NCBI RefSeq assembly: GCF_902506095.1
Contig: NZ_LR733293.1
Location: 4,321,476-4,385,475 of the forward strand
Length of the DNA: 64,000 nucleotides
Direction of reading: 5' to 3'
Source: Arthrobacter sp. 9AX
GTDB taxonomy: Bacteria > Actinomycetota > Actinomycetes > Actinomycetales > Micrococcaceae
Shown here in pieces: positions 16,921 through 24,653 of this stretch. A program made the position numbers and the translations under genes. How positions within the stretch are numbered: the first letter of the stretch is position 1; the number at the start of each line of letters is the position of its first letter. The notes under the pieces are model-generated. The model made no database searches and was not told the DNA's origin. It worked only from the letters and a program-made list of their open reading frames with translations.

Positions 16921-17199
16921 ATGTCTGACGCACCTGCCCCCGAAGAAAAACTGGCCTACCGCCTTATCACGGGGCCTGATGACCGATCCTTCTGCGAGCG
17001 GATTTCGGCCGCGCTGGGCGAGGGCTATGTGCTGCACGGAAGCCCCGCCGTCACGTTCAACGGCCTCACTGCCATCGTGGCGCAGGCCGTCATCCTGCCC
17101 GCAGCGGTTGCTTCCGCCGACGCCGCGGTAGCCACCGCCGTGGACGAGCTGGGACTGGCCGGCGACGAGCTCGAATTCGCAGGAGAGGGCCACGCATGA
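16921..17199 (+). CDS. DUF1737 domain protein
   Basis: A 92-residue soluble protein. The DUF1737 core is YRLITGPDDRSFCERISAAL...GYVLHGSPAVTFNG (residues ~12-50). The C-terminal tail is Ala/Glu-rich. The family's function is unknown. AAGGAG lies just ahead of the ATG at 16921. It is the first gene of a SAM-IV-controlled operon and its stop overlaps the rhodanese start (ATGA), so it is probably co-translated and linked to sulphur or methionine metabolism by context only. Confidence 0.87.
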   Translation: MSDAPAPEEKLAYRLITGPDDRSFCERISAALGEGYVLHGSPAVTFNGLTAIVAQAVILPAAVASADAAVATAVDELGLAGDELEFAGEGHA

Positions 17200-17609
17200 G
17201 CTACGCAGGAGACCTCACGCCCCAGGAAGCCTGGGACAAGCTGGAGCAGGGCGACGCCATCCTGGTGGACGTCCGCACCGAGGGCGAGTGGGCGCACATC
17301 GGGATTCCGGACACCAAAGCCACGGACAATGATCCGCTGTTCATCCAGTGGACCTTCCCCGGCGGCATCCCCAACCCCGACTTCATCAAGGACCTGAGCC
17401 AGCAGGCACCCGAGGATCCCTCCACTGAGCTGCTCTTCCTGTGCCGCTCAGGCCAGCGTTCCATCGCTGCCGCCATCGCCGCCACGCAGGCCGGCTTCAC
17501 CTCCTACAACGTGCTGGAAGGCTTCGAAGGTGAGCCGGACCGCTACGGCGAACGCACCGTCAACGGCTGGAAAAACCGCGGCCTGCCAACCAACCTGGGA
17601 AAGAACTAA
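17196..17609 (+). CDS. Rhodanese-like sulphurtransferase
   Basis: A 137-residue single rhodanese domain. Motifs are VDVRTEGEWAHIGIPD and the active-site loop LCRSGQRS (Cys83), which would carry a persulphide. The loop length fits sulphurtransferases rather than Cdc25-like phosphatases. Its start overlaps the DUF1737 stop by 4 nt, and its TAA abuts the GTG of metZ. The position in front of O-succinylhomoserine sulfhydrylase suggests sulphur delivery or detoxification for homocysteine synthesis, which is inference from context. Confidence 0.92.
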   Translation: MSYAGDLTPQEAWDKLEQGDAILVDVRTEGEWAHIGIPDTKATDNDPLFIQWTFPGGIPNPDFIKDLSQQAPEDPSTELLFLCRSGQRSIAAAIAATQAGFTSYNVLEGFEGEPDRYGERTVNGWKNRGLPTNLGKN

Positions 17610-18818
17610 GTGACCTTTAACGCAGACGCCGCCGGCTGGAGCCCTGAGACCCAGGCCGTCCGCGGCGGACTGGACCGCACCAACTTCCAGGAAACCAGCG
17701 AGGCCGTGTTCCTGAACTCCGGCTTCGTGTACGAATCCGCCGCTGCGGCCGAGCGGGCCTTCACCGGCGAGGACGAACGCTTCGTCTACTCACGCTACGG
17801 CAACCCCTCCGTGGCCACCTTCCAGGAGCGGCTCCGCCTCCTGGAAGGCGCCGAGGCGTGCTTTGCGACGGCGTCCGGTATGTCCGCGGTGTTCACCGCC
17901 CTGGGTGCCTTGCTGGCTGCCGGCGACCGCGTTGTTGCCGCCCGCTCGCTCTTTGGCTCCTGCTTCGTGATCCTCAACGAGATCCTGCCGCGCTGGGGCG
18001 TGGAGACCGTTTTTGTGGACGGCCCGGACCTGGACCAGTGGCGGTCTGCTTTGTCCGAGCCCACCACCGCCGTGTTCTTCGAGTCGCCATCCAACCCGAT
18101 GCAGGAGATCGTGGACGTTGCGGCGGTGAGCGAACTCGCGCACGCAGCCGGCGCCACCGTGGTGGTGGACAACGTCTTTGCCACTCCCCTGCTGCAGCGC
18201 TGCGGCAAGCTGGGTGCCGACGTCATTGTCTACTCCGGCACCAAGCACATCGACGGCCAGGGCCGCGTGCTGGGAGGCGCCATCCTGGGGACCAAGGAAT
18301 TCATCGACGGGCCCGTCAAGCAGCTCATGCGGCACACAGGCCCGTCGCTGTCCGCCTTCAACGCCTGGGTCCTCACCAAGGGCCTGGAGACCATGGCCCT
18401 GCGCGTCAACCACTCCTCCGCGTCCGCCCTGCGGATTGCTGAGTGGCTGGAGCAGCAGCCGGCCGTGAGCTGGGTGAAGTACCCGCTCTTGAAGTCACAC
18501 CCGCAGTATGAGCTGGCGGCGAAGCAGATGAGCGCCGGCGGCACGGTGCTGACCCTGGAACTGGCCCCCTCCGGCGGCCGCTCGGGCAAGGAAGCCGCCT
18601 TCGCACTGCTGGACGCCCTGAAGATCATCGACATCTCCAACAACCTCGGTGACTCGAAATCGCTCATTACCCACCCGGCCACCACCACGCACCGTGCGAT
18701 GGGGCCGGAGGGCCGGGCCGCGATTGGCTTGAGCGACGGCGTTGTACGGCTTTCTGTCGGCCTGGAGGACGTGAACGACCTGATCGGCGACCTGGAACAG
18801 GCGCTGAAGCAGATCTAG
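17610..18818 (+). CDS. metZ: O-succinylhomoserine sulfhydrylase
   Basis: A 402-residue PLP enzyme of the Cys/Met metabolism (trans-sulphuration) family, making homocysteine from an activated homoserine and sulphide. The PLP lysine is Lys212 in SGTKHIDGQGR. Other marks are YSRYGNPS, ATASGMSAV and LGDSKSLITHPATTTH. The RVLGGAI segment and overall length fit MetZ rather than MetB/MetC. The GTG start directly follows the rhodanese stop, so translation is probably coupled. The SAM-IV riboswitch upstream supports the methionine role. Its stop overlaps the stop of the convergent DUF1905 gene (CTAG). Confidence 0.93.
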   Translation: MTFNADAAGWSPETQAVRGGLDRTNFQETSEAVFLNSGFVYESAAAAERAFTGEDERFVYSRYGNPSVATFQERLRLLEGAEACFATASGMSAVFTALGALLAAGDRVVAARSLFGSCFVILNEILPRWGVETVFVDGPDLDQWRSALSEPTTAVFFESPSNPMQEIVDVAAVSELAHAAGATVVVDNVFATPLLQRCGKLGADVIVYSGTKHIDGQGRVLGGAILGTKEFIDGPVKQLMRHTGPSLSAFNAWVLTKGLETMALRVNHSSASALRIAEWLEQQPAVSWVKYPLLKSHPQYELAAKQMSAGGTVLTLELAPSGGRSGKEAAFALLDALKIIDISNNLGDSKSLITHPATTTHRAMGPEGRAAIGLSDGVVRLSVGLEDVNDLIGDLEQALKQI

Positions 18819-19126
18819 CTTTTGGGCCGGTCCAGGACGGAGAGGTGGGCGGTGACTTCGTCGCCTTCACCGATCCCGGCTTTGTCCCTGATGTCCTTCT
18901 TGACGGGGAGAAGGTACGAGCCGCTCCTGGTGTCCCGAAAGAGCGAAGTCTGCCAGGAGTGGCCGCCGACTTTTGCCGTGACTTTGATCGAGCCGAACGC
19001 CTTGCCGGCACCGGCAGTTTGAGCCCGGACATCGTCCGCGACCTCTGGCGGCAGGGTCAGGAAATGCCAGCCCGCTTCGCCCGGGTACAGCCATAATTCG
19101 GCCTTGAAGGAATACGACGCCGTCAC
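18815..19126 (-). CDS. DUF1905 domain protein
   Basis: A 103-residue protein starting at GTG 19124-19126 (VTASYSFKAELWLYP). The DUF1905 core covers almost the whole length: WHFLTLPPEVADDV, FGSIKVTAKVGGHSWQTSLF and GSYLLPVKKDIRDKAGI. These are small beta-rich proteins of unknown function, often next to YdeI-like genes. An upstream extension to 19180 exists but is not family-like. Convergent with metZ, with stops sharing CTAG. Confidence 0.88.
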   Translation of the reverse strand: MTASYSFKAELWLYPGEAGWHFLTLPPEVADDVRAQTAGAGKAFGSIKVTAKVGGHSWQTSLFRDTRSGSYLLPVKKDIRDKAGIGEGDEVTAHLSVLDRPKS

Positions 19127-19381
19127 GCGCCGAGTATGGCACGGCGCCTTTGCGGGCGCCACAGGTGAGTGCCCGGCCACGCCACTTGTGTGCTGGCATC
19201 GACGGGCTAAGCCGCTTGTAGGCGGGGCGGCTCAGTACCCTCCAATGTCAGACCCCCTTGCAGGAAGTCTTTTATGGGGAAAATCCTTCCGGGCGAGCGG
19301 ATTGGTCACGAGGCGATCCTGCCTGCCAGCTCCCCGCATCCGTAACGCGCCCCTCGCAATGTCGGTGCCTCGCTGGAAGAT

Positions 19382-19837
19382 GTGGGCATGGGCAACGACG
19401 CGGGACCGGCAACAGTGATGGAAGGCATCCAGGTCTCTACCGCGCGCCTGAACGCGCTGTTCCTCGAAGACGCCGCCCTCGAAGCCGGTGCCGGTACGGG
19501 TACTGGTGATGTTGTGGATGTGCTGCAGCGCCGGTACGAGATCCGCCTCGAACGGATGGCGGTCGCCGCCGACCGTCGGATGGAATACAGCCCCGACCGC
19601 GACGGCATGGCCTGGCTCTCCCTCTACCTCCCCGGAGACACCGCCAACGCCATCTGGAACCGCACCACCGGCCGCCACCACACAGCCGAACACCACGACC
19701 GGGAACCACCACACTGGCCACCCGGACTCCTCCCCACAAGAGGAACAACCGGACCGCTACCCGCGGGAGAATCACTCCTGCCTAAGCAACCGAAACACCC
19801 CGAGTCCCAACCCCGGACGAACCACCCGGTTCCTTGA
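19382..19837 (+). pseudogene. Remnant of DUF222/HNH endonuclease (13E12 repeat family) gene
   Basis: The first ~95 codons keep a DUF222-like stretch (LQRRYEIRLERMAVAADRR, then YSPDRDGMAWLSLYLPGD) typical of the 13E12-repeat HNH endonucleases abundant in Arthrobacter. The frame then becomes a His/Pro-rich tail (GRHHTAEHHDREPPHWPPG) resembling fragments of the C-terminus, without the HNH motif. Total 151 codons, against ~400-550 for intact members. No ribosome site. Interpreted as an internally deleted remnant; a chance frame is less likely given the motif match. Confidence 0.5.
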
Positions 19838-19923
19838 ATCCTTGAACGCGGAATCACCTCTGCACTTGCCCCGTGCAACGGATCTGCCGCCCTGGCTCCC
19901 CGGCGACCAACCGCCGGCAGCCG

Positions 19924-21162
19924 TTAGGACTGCCTCACCCGCAGCAGTTCCGGGGCCTCCTCGACCTTGGAAAGATCCAGCGCGCCCCGCATGGTGATGT
20001 CCACGGCATGCCTGACCACGGCGCCGAACCCAAGAAGGTCGGCAGGCTCTGTGGCCGCCAAAGCCTTGTCCCGCACACGCCGCTGTTCGGCTGCCCCTGT
20101 TCCGCGGGCAATAACGTCCTCAATACCCTGCCGGGCCAAGGCAAGTTCGCCGTTCTCCTGCAGGACCGGGGCGAGGTAGTCCACCAGCGAACGCACCACA
20201 TCTGCGGCACGCGCGGGCCGGAACGTCCCAAAGTCGAGCAGTTCGCCGCCGAGTCCCGCGCTGCTTGCCTGCCAGGAAGCCATCCGCAAAAGTACGGTGG
20301 GCACCGGAGCCGGATCCACGCCGTCGCGCCACTCCCGGCTCGCAGTCTCTACGAGCGCCCGCACCAGGACGGCGATGAGCGCGGCATCCTCTGCGCGGAG
20401 GCACACGTCCGCCACCCTGACCTCAACAGTGGGGTGGTTCCGCGAGAGGCGGGCGTCGAAGTACAGCATCCCTTCATCCAGCATCACGCCGCTGTCCAGG
20501 AGCCGGGTGACCACCCGCCGATAGGCAGAGTAGTTGCCGTAGATTCCCGCAGGCCCGGCCGTCGGCCAGCGGTTCCATGCCTGCGTGCGGTAGCTCTCGA
20601 AGCCGGTCGGCATGCCGTTCCAGAACGGGGAATTGGCGCTGAGTGCCGTCAGTACCGCGAGCTTGTCGCGGATCCGGTCCAGCACCGCCACGCCCTCGTC
20701 GTGGGACTCAATGTAAGTGTGGACATGGAAGCCGCAGGTCAGCTGCTCCTGGGCAGTGAGGCCAAACCGCTCCAGCATTTTGGCGTACCGGGGATCAGGA
20801 GTGGTGTGGCTGGACAAACCAAGCGGTGAGGTGGCCAGCGCCGCCACCCGCGCGTTGTTCTTCTTGGCAGCCCTGTCCGCAAGCGCCCGCCCGGCACGGA
20901 TCTGCTCCAGCAACTCTCCGTACTCCAGGCACGGCCGGGTCTGCGTCTCAATCTGCTCCAGCTTGAGTTCGGCACTCAAGCCCATCTCGTCGTCGTCGAA
21001 AACAGTTTTGTCTTCTTGTTCCAGAACGCGGGGGTCGTCCGGAGCATCATCGGCCGCCATGCGGCGCCCGGACAGGAGCGCATCGGCCAGGGCAAGCGGC
21101 TCACCGCTCTCCGGATCAACGATCAGGAGTTCTTCCTCGACGCCGAACGTACGCATACTCAC
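19924..21162 (-). CDS. Carboxylate-amine ligase (GCS2 family, YbdK-like)
   Basis: A 412-residue glutamate-cysteine-ligase-type enzyme. The N-terminus MRTFGVEEELLIVDPESGEP carries the ATP/metal-binding EEE motif; later come QTRPCLEYGELLEQIRAGR, GFHVHTYIESHDEG and SRNHPTVEVRVADV. YbdK-like enzymes have weak glutamate-cysteine ligase activity; in actinobacteria the family may act in thiol or other gamma-glutamyl metabolism. No mycothiol or ergothioneine genes are adjacent. Starts GTG 21162 and ATG 21156 are both possible. Confidence 0.87.
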   Translation of the reverse strand: MSMRTFGVEEELLIVDPESGEPLALADALLSGRRMAADDAPDDPRVLEQEDKTVFDDDEMGLSAELKLEQIETQTRPCLEYGELLEQIRAGRALADRAAKKNNARVAALATSPLGLSSHTTPDPRYAKMLERFGLTAQEQLTCGFHVHTYIESHDEGVAVLDRIRDKLAVLTALSANSPFWNGMPTGFESYRTQAWNRWPTAGPAGIYGNYSAYRRVVTRLLDSGVMLDEGMLYFDARLSRNHPTVEVRVADVCLRAEDAALIAVLVRALVETASREWRDGVDPAPVPTVLLRMASWQASSAGLGGELLDFGTFRPARAADVVRSLVDYLAPVLQENGELALARQGIEDVIARGTGAAEQRRVRDKALAATEPADLLGFGAVVRHAVDITMRGALDLSKVEEAPELLRVRQS

Positions 21163-21223
21163 ATTCTGCGGCAGGGCACGGCCTTTTGCGGGCCTTCAAC
21201 GCATCATGACGAAGAGTGAATGC

Positions 21224-22747
21224 TCAGTCCTGGAAGTACTCCACCTTGGCCCCGATGGTGTTAAGCCGCTCGGCCAGGTCCTCGTAACCGCGCTCGATGA
21301 CGTAGATGTTCCGCAGCTCGGACACTCCCCGCGCCGCCAGCATGGCCAGCAGCAGGCAGGCCGCAGGGCGGAGGGCCGGCGGGCAGCCGATCTCTGCCGC
21401 GCGCCATTTGGTGGGCCCGTTGACGTAGATCCGGTGCGGGTCCAGCAGCTGCACCTGCGCGCCCAGCCGGTTCAGCTCTGTCAGGTAGATGGCCCGGTTT
21501 TCGTAGACCCAGTCGTGGATCATGGTCTGGCCCCCGGCATTCGCGGCAATCACGGCGAAGAACGGCAGGTTGTCGATGTTCAGGCCCGGGAACGGCATCG
21601 GGTGGATTTTGTCCTCGGGGGCGTGCAGCTCGGACGGCTTGGTGGTGACGTCCACAAGCCGGGTCCGGCCGTTGCGCGCCATGTACTCGCCCGAGATCTC
21701 CAGCTGCTGGCCCATTTGCTCCAGCGTGGCCAGTTCGATCTCCATAAACTCGATGGGCACGCGGCGGATGGTCACCTCGGAGTTGGTCACAATGCCTGCG
21801 GTGATCAGGCTCATGGCTTCGATGGGATCCTCGGACGGGAAATATTCGATCTCGGCATTGATCACGGTGCGGCCCGTGATCCTCAGCGTGGTGGTGCCCA
21901 CGCCGTCGATGCGCACGCCCAGCATCTGCAGGTAGAAGCAGAGGTCCTGCACCATGTAGTTGGGGCTGGCGTTGCGGATCACAGTGGTTCCCTCGCGGTG
22001 CGCCGCAGCCATGATGGCGTTCTCGGTGACCGTATCGCCTCGCTCGGTCAGTACGAAGGAGCGGTCGCGGGTATCGGCAGAAGGCGCCTGCACCGTGTAG
22101 AACCCCTGGGTTGCTTCCACGCTGAGGCCGAACTGGCGCAGCGCCTGCATGTGCGGTTCCACGGTCCGGGTGCCCAGGTCGCAGCCGCCCGCGTAAGGAA
22201 GGCGGTATGCCGCTGACTCATCCAGCAGCGGCCCCAGCAGCATGATGACACTGCGGGTGCGGCGGGCGGCCTCCACGTCCATGGCCTCGAGGTCCAGGAC
22301 CTCCGGGCGACGGAGCTGGAGGTCGCTGTCGTTCAGCCAGGTGCATTCGACGCCGATGCTGATGAGTACCTCGACGATGCGGTTGACTTCCTCGATGCGG
22401 GCAAGACGGCGAAGAACGGTGGTGCCCCGGTTGATGAGGCTGGCGCATAGGAGCGCGACGCCGGCATTCTTGCTGCTGTTGACATCCACGGCGCCGGACA
22501 GGGTGCGTCCGCCCTCCACGCGGAGGTGCGTCATCTGTGGCCTGCCCACATTGACGATGCTCCGGCCAAAAATGGTTTCGAGGCGCTGGATCATCTTCAG
22601 GCTCAGGTTTTGCTTTCCCTGCTCCATCCGGGCAATGGCGCTCTGGCTGGTGCCGAGCTCCGAGGCCAGCTGGCCCTGGGTCCAGCCCTTCTCGCTGCGG
22701 GCATCCCGAAGCATGGCGGCAACGTGTTCCGTGGTCTCCTGAGTCAT
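21224..22747 (-). CDS. murA: HTH (XRE) domain fused to UDP-N-acetylglucosamine 1-carboxyvinyltransferase (MurA-type)
   Basis: A 507-residue fusion. Residues ~8-63 are an XRE helix-turn-helix (KGWTQGQLASELGTSQSAIA). The rest is an EPSP-synthase-fold MurA with SSKNAGVALL (Lys93), the loop cysteine in PYAGGCDLG (Cys189) and a late RGYEDLAERLNTIGA. MurA transfers enolpyruvate to UDP-GlcNAc at the start of peptidoglycan synthesis. The DNA-binding domain suggests an autoregulatory, MurA2-like paralogue. The ATG at 22745-22747 follows TATATT by 6 nt, so it looks leaderless; the AT-rich promoter could be its own target. Confidence 0.9.
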   Translation of the reverse strand: MTQETTEHVAAMLRDARSEKGWTQGQLASELGTSQSAIARMEQGKQNLSLKMIQRLETIFGRSIVNVGRPQMTHLRVEGGRTLSGAVDVNSSKNAGVALLCASLINRGTTVLRRLARIEEVNRIVEVLISIGVECTWLNDSDLQLRRPEVLDLEAMDVEAARRTRSVIMLLGPLLDESAAYRLPYAGGCDLGTRTVEPHMQALRQFGLSVEATQGFYTVQAPSADTRDRSFVLTERGDTVTENAIMAAAHREGTTVIRNASPNYMVQDLCFYLQMLGVRIDGVGTTTLRITGRTVINAEIEYFPSEDPIEAMSLITAGIVTNSEVTIRRVPIEFMEIELATLEQMGQQLEISGEYMARNGRTRLVDVTTKPSELHAPEDKIHPMPFPGLNIDNLPFFAVIAANAGGQTMIHDWVYENRAIYLTELNRLGAQVQLLDPHRIYVNGPTKWRAAEIGCPPALRPAACLLLAMLAARGVSELRNIYVIERGYEDLAERLNTIGAKVEYFQD

Positions 22748-22927
22748 GCCGAGAATATATCATAAATGAGCTAAGCCCCGGCGAGTAATCCGGAGCGGCG
22801 CGCTTCAGGAACAGCGTTTACCCGCTACATGCGATAGAAAGAGCGCGCTCCCATATCCTTGACCCTGCGCGCCGGGGCGGGGGAGACTGGAAGGACCTCG
22901 TTCGTCAGCGTCTACGGAGGTGGCCCG

Positions 22928-23764
22928 GTGCGGACAAAGCATGCCACGCGACCGTTTGCTGCATGGGCTGCCCTACTCATGGCCGCCTTGCTCCTGATTC
23001 CTGCGTGGCCAGCATCCGCAGCACCTTCAGCGGGCGAGGGGACGCAATCGCTTCTGGGCAATGACGTTTCGTGGCCCCAGTGCGGCAAGGACCTTCCCAA
23101 GGGCCAGGCGTTCGGGATCGTGGGCGTGAACAACGGCTTGGCCAACACCACCAACCCATGCCTCAGTGAACAGCTTAAGTGGGCGGCGACGTCCTCCGGC
23201 GGCACCCCGCAGCCGAAGGTCTCGCTGTACGTGAACACCGCCAACCCGGGCAGCGCCGGCTCGTGGTGGCCCGACAGTGACGAGTATCCCATCGGCACGC
23301 GTGTCCAAAACCCGTACGGGCCGTGCAAGGCCAAGGACTACGGCAAGGCCTGCGCCTACATGTACGGCTACGCCAAAGCCTGGGACGACGCCTACATCCG
23401 CGGGATCAGCAACCCCGCGGACTACATCTGGTGGCTGGATGTTGAAACCGGGAACAGCTGGTCCTCGACGGACAAGGATGCCAACCGCGCAGTCCTGGAG
23501 GGCATGACGGCGTTCTTCCGCAGCATCAACGCCAAGGATGTTGGGATTTATTCGACCGGATCCCAATGGAGCCAGATCGTGGGAACCGTGAGCAGCTCGA
23601 GCAATCTGTACTCACTGCCCAGCTGGCTGGCGGGGGCGCGCACCGTGACCGGCGCCAAGGGAAACTGCGCCAACCCGCCGCTGACCGCCGGGGGTGAAGT
23701 GGCGCTCACCCAGTTCGTGTCGCGGGGGTTCGACTACAACTACTCCTGCGAACTGAACTCCTAG
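22928..23764 (+). CDS. Secreted GH25-like (DUF1906-type) protein
   Basis: A 278-residue exported protein. GTG at 22928 is chosen because GGAGG (22916-22920) lies 7 nt upstream. The signal peptide is RTKHATRPFAAWAALLMAALLL...ASAA. The mature part begins GNDVSWPQCGKDLPKGQAFGIVGVN and contains ADYIWWLDVETGNSW, resembling the (beta/alpha)8 fold of GH25/DUF1906 glycoside-hydrolase-like proteins with the catalytic DxE-like pattern LDVE. Four or more Cys could form disulphides. Probable wall-active or wall-binding protein; activity unproven. Confidence 0.78.
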   Translation: MRTKHATRPFAAWAALLMAALLLIPAWPASAAPSAGEGTQSLLGNDVSWPQCGKDLPKGQAFGIVGVNNGLANTTNPCLSEQLKWAATSSGGTPQPKVSLYVNTANPGSAGSWWPDSDEYPIGTRVQNPYGPCKAKDYGKACAYMYGYAKAWDDAYIRGISNPADYIWWLDVETGNSWSSTDKDANRAVLEGMTAFFRSINAKDVGIYSTGSQWSQIVGTVSSSSNLYSLPSWLAGARTVTGAKGNCANPPLTAGGEVALTQFVSRGFDYNYSCELNS

Positions 23765-23852
23765 GCTTCGCCCGCGGGCGGAAAGGCCCATGCTCCGAGC
23801 CACGGGCAACAAGACCCAGGCAGCCACCAGGACCAAGCCAGGCCAGCCGCGG

Positions 23853-24653
23853 TCAACTCCCCAGCCACACCATGTTCCAGGTTCCGGCCCACAGGGCGGC
23901 CGCAAACGCAGCACCGGCCATCACCACTCCGCCGCCCAGCACCCACACATCAAGGCTGCTGTACGTCGACTCGCGGGCCCAGGTCCGGGTTCCGTCGCCG
24001 AAACCGCGCGCTTCCATGGTGACCGCCAGCCGGGACGCCCGCCGGATCGCCTGGACCAGGAGTCCGAAGCTCTGTCCCAGCGTCGCCTTCACCCGCTGCA
24101 GCGCTGACCCCCGCGAGCCAACACCGCGGGCGCGGCGGGCCATGCCGATGGTCTGCCACTCCTCAGCCAGCAGTCCCACCAGGCGCATCGCCGCCAAGGT
24201 CCCCAGAACAAACCGGTGCGGCAGCCGGGCCTTCTGCGCCAGCGCGTCGGCCAGGTCAGTAGGATCGGTGCAGCTCATCAGCAGCACCGCCGGCAGCGCA
24301 ATCGCCAGCCCACGCAGCATGAACCCTGCCCCCAGCTCCAGTGAGCCTTCGCTCATGGTCCAGAGGCCGACGTCGATCAGCGTCTTTCCGCTGTCCGGCG
24401 CCAGGATGGAGGTGCTCCAGCCGCCCACGGTCGCGGCGAGGATCAGCGGCCAGCCGCGCTGCCATAACAGCGTCAGCGTGAGGCCCGCCAGCGGGAACAG
24501 CAGGAGTTCAAGGATGAGCGCCACCGAGGCGGAAACCCAGTCGATGGACAGTGCCAGCACCGCGGTCACCAGGAACACCGCGGCGAGCTTGCTCAGCGGG
24601 TTGGCCCGGGTCAGCAGGGCACGGTTTCCCTGGAGATTCAGTTCCTGTCTCAT
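23853..24653 (-). CDS. ykoC: ECF transporter T component (YkoC-like)
   Basis: A 266-residue membrane protein with five to six helices (LSKLAAVFLVTAVLALSIDW, then VALILELLLFPLAGLTLTLL). The CbiQ/EcfT coupling motifs are ARRARGVG and VTMEARGFGDG near the C-terminal side. It links the S component to the ATPase in energy-coupling-factor transporters. The ATG at 24651-24653 overlaps the ATPase stop as ATGA. Last gene of the TPP-riboswitch operon, so thiamine-precursor uptake is the likely job. Confidence 0.9.
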   Translation of the reverse strand: MRQELNLQGNRALLTRANPLSKLAAVFLVTAVLALSIDWVSASVALILELLLFPLAGLTLTLLWQRGWPLILAATVGGWSTSILAPDSGKTLIDVGLWTMSEGSLELGAGFMLRGLAIALPAVLLMSCTDPTDLADALAQKARLPHRFVLGTLAAMRLVGLLAEEWQTIGMARRARGVGSRGSALQRVKATLGQSFGLLVQAIRRASRLAVTMEARGFGDGTRTWARESTYSSLDVWVLGGGVVMAGAAFAAALWAGTWNMVWLGS

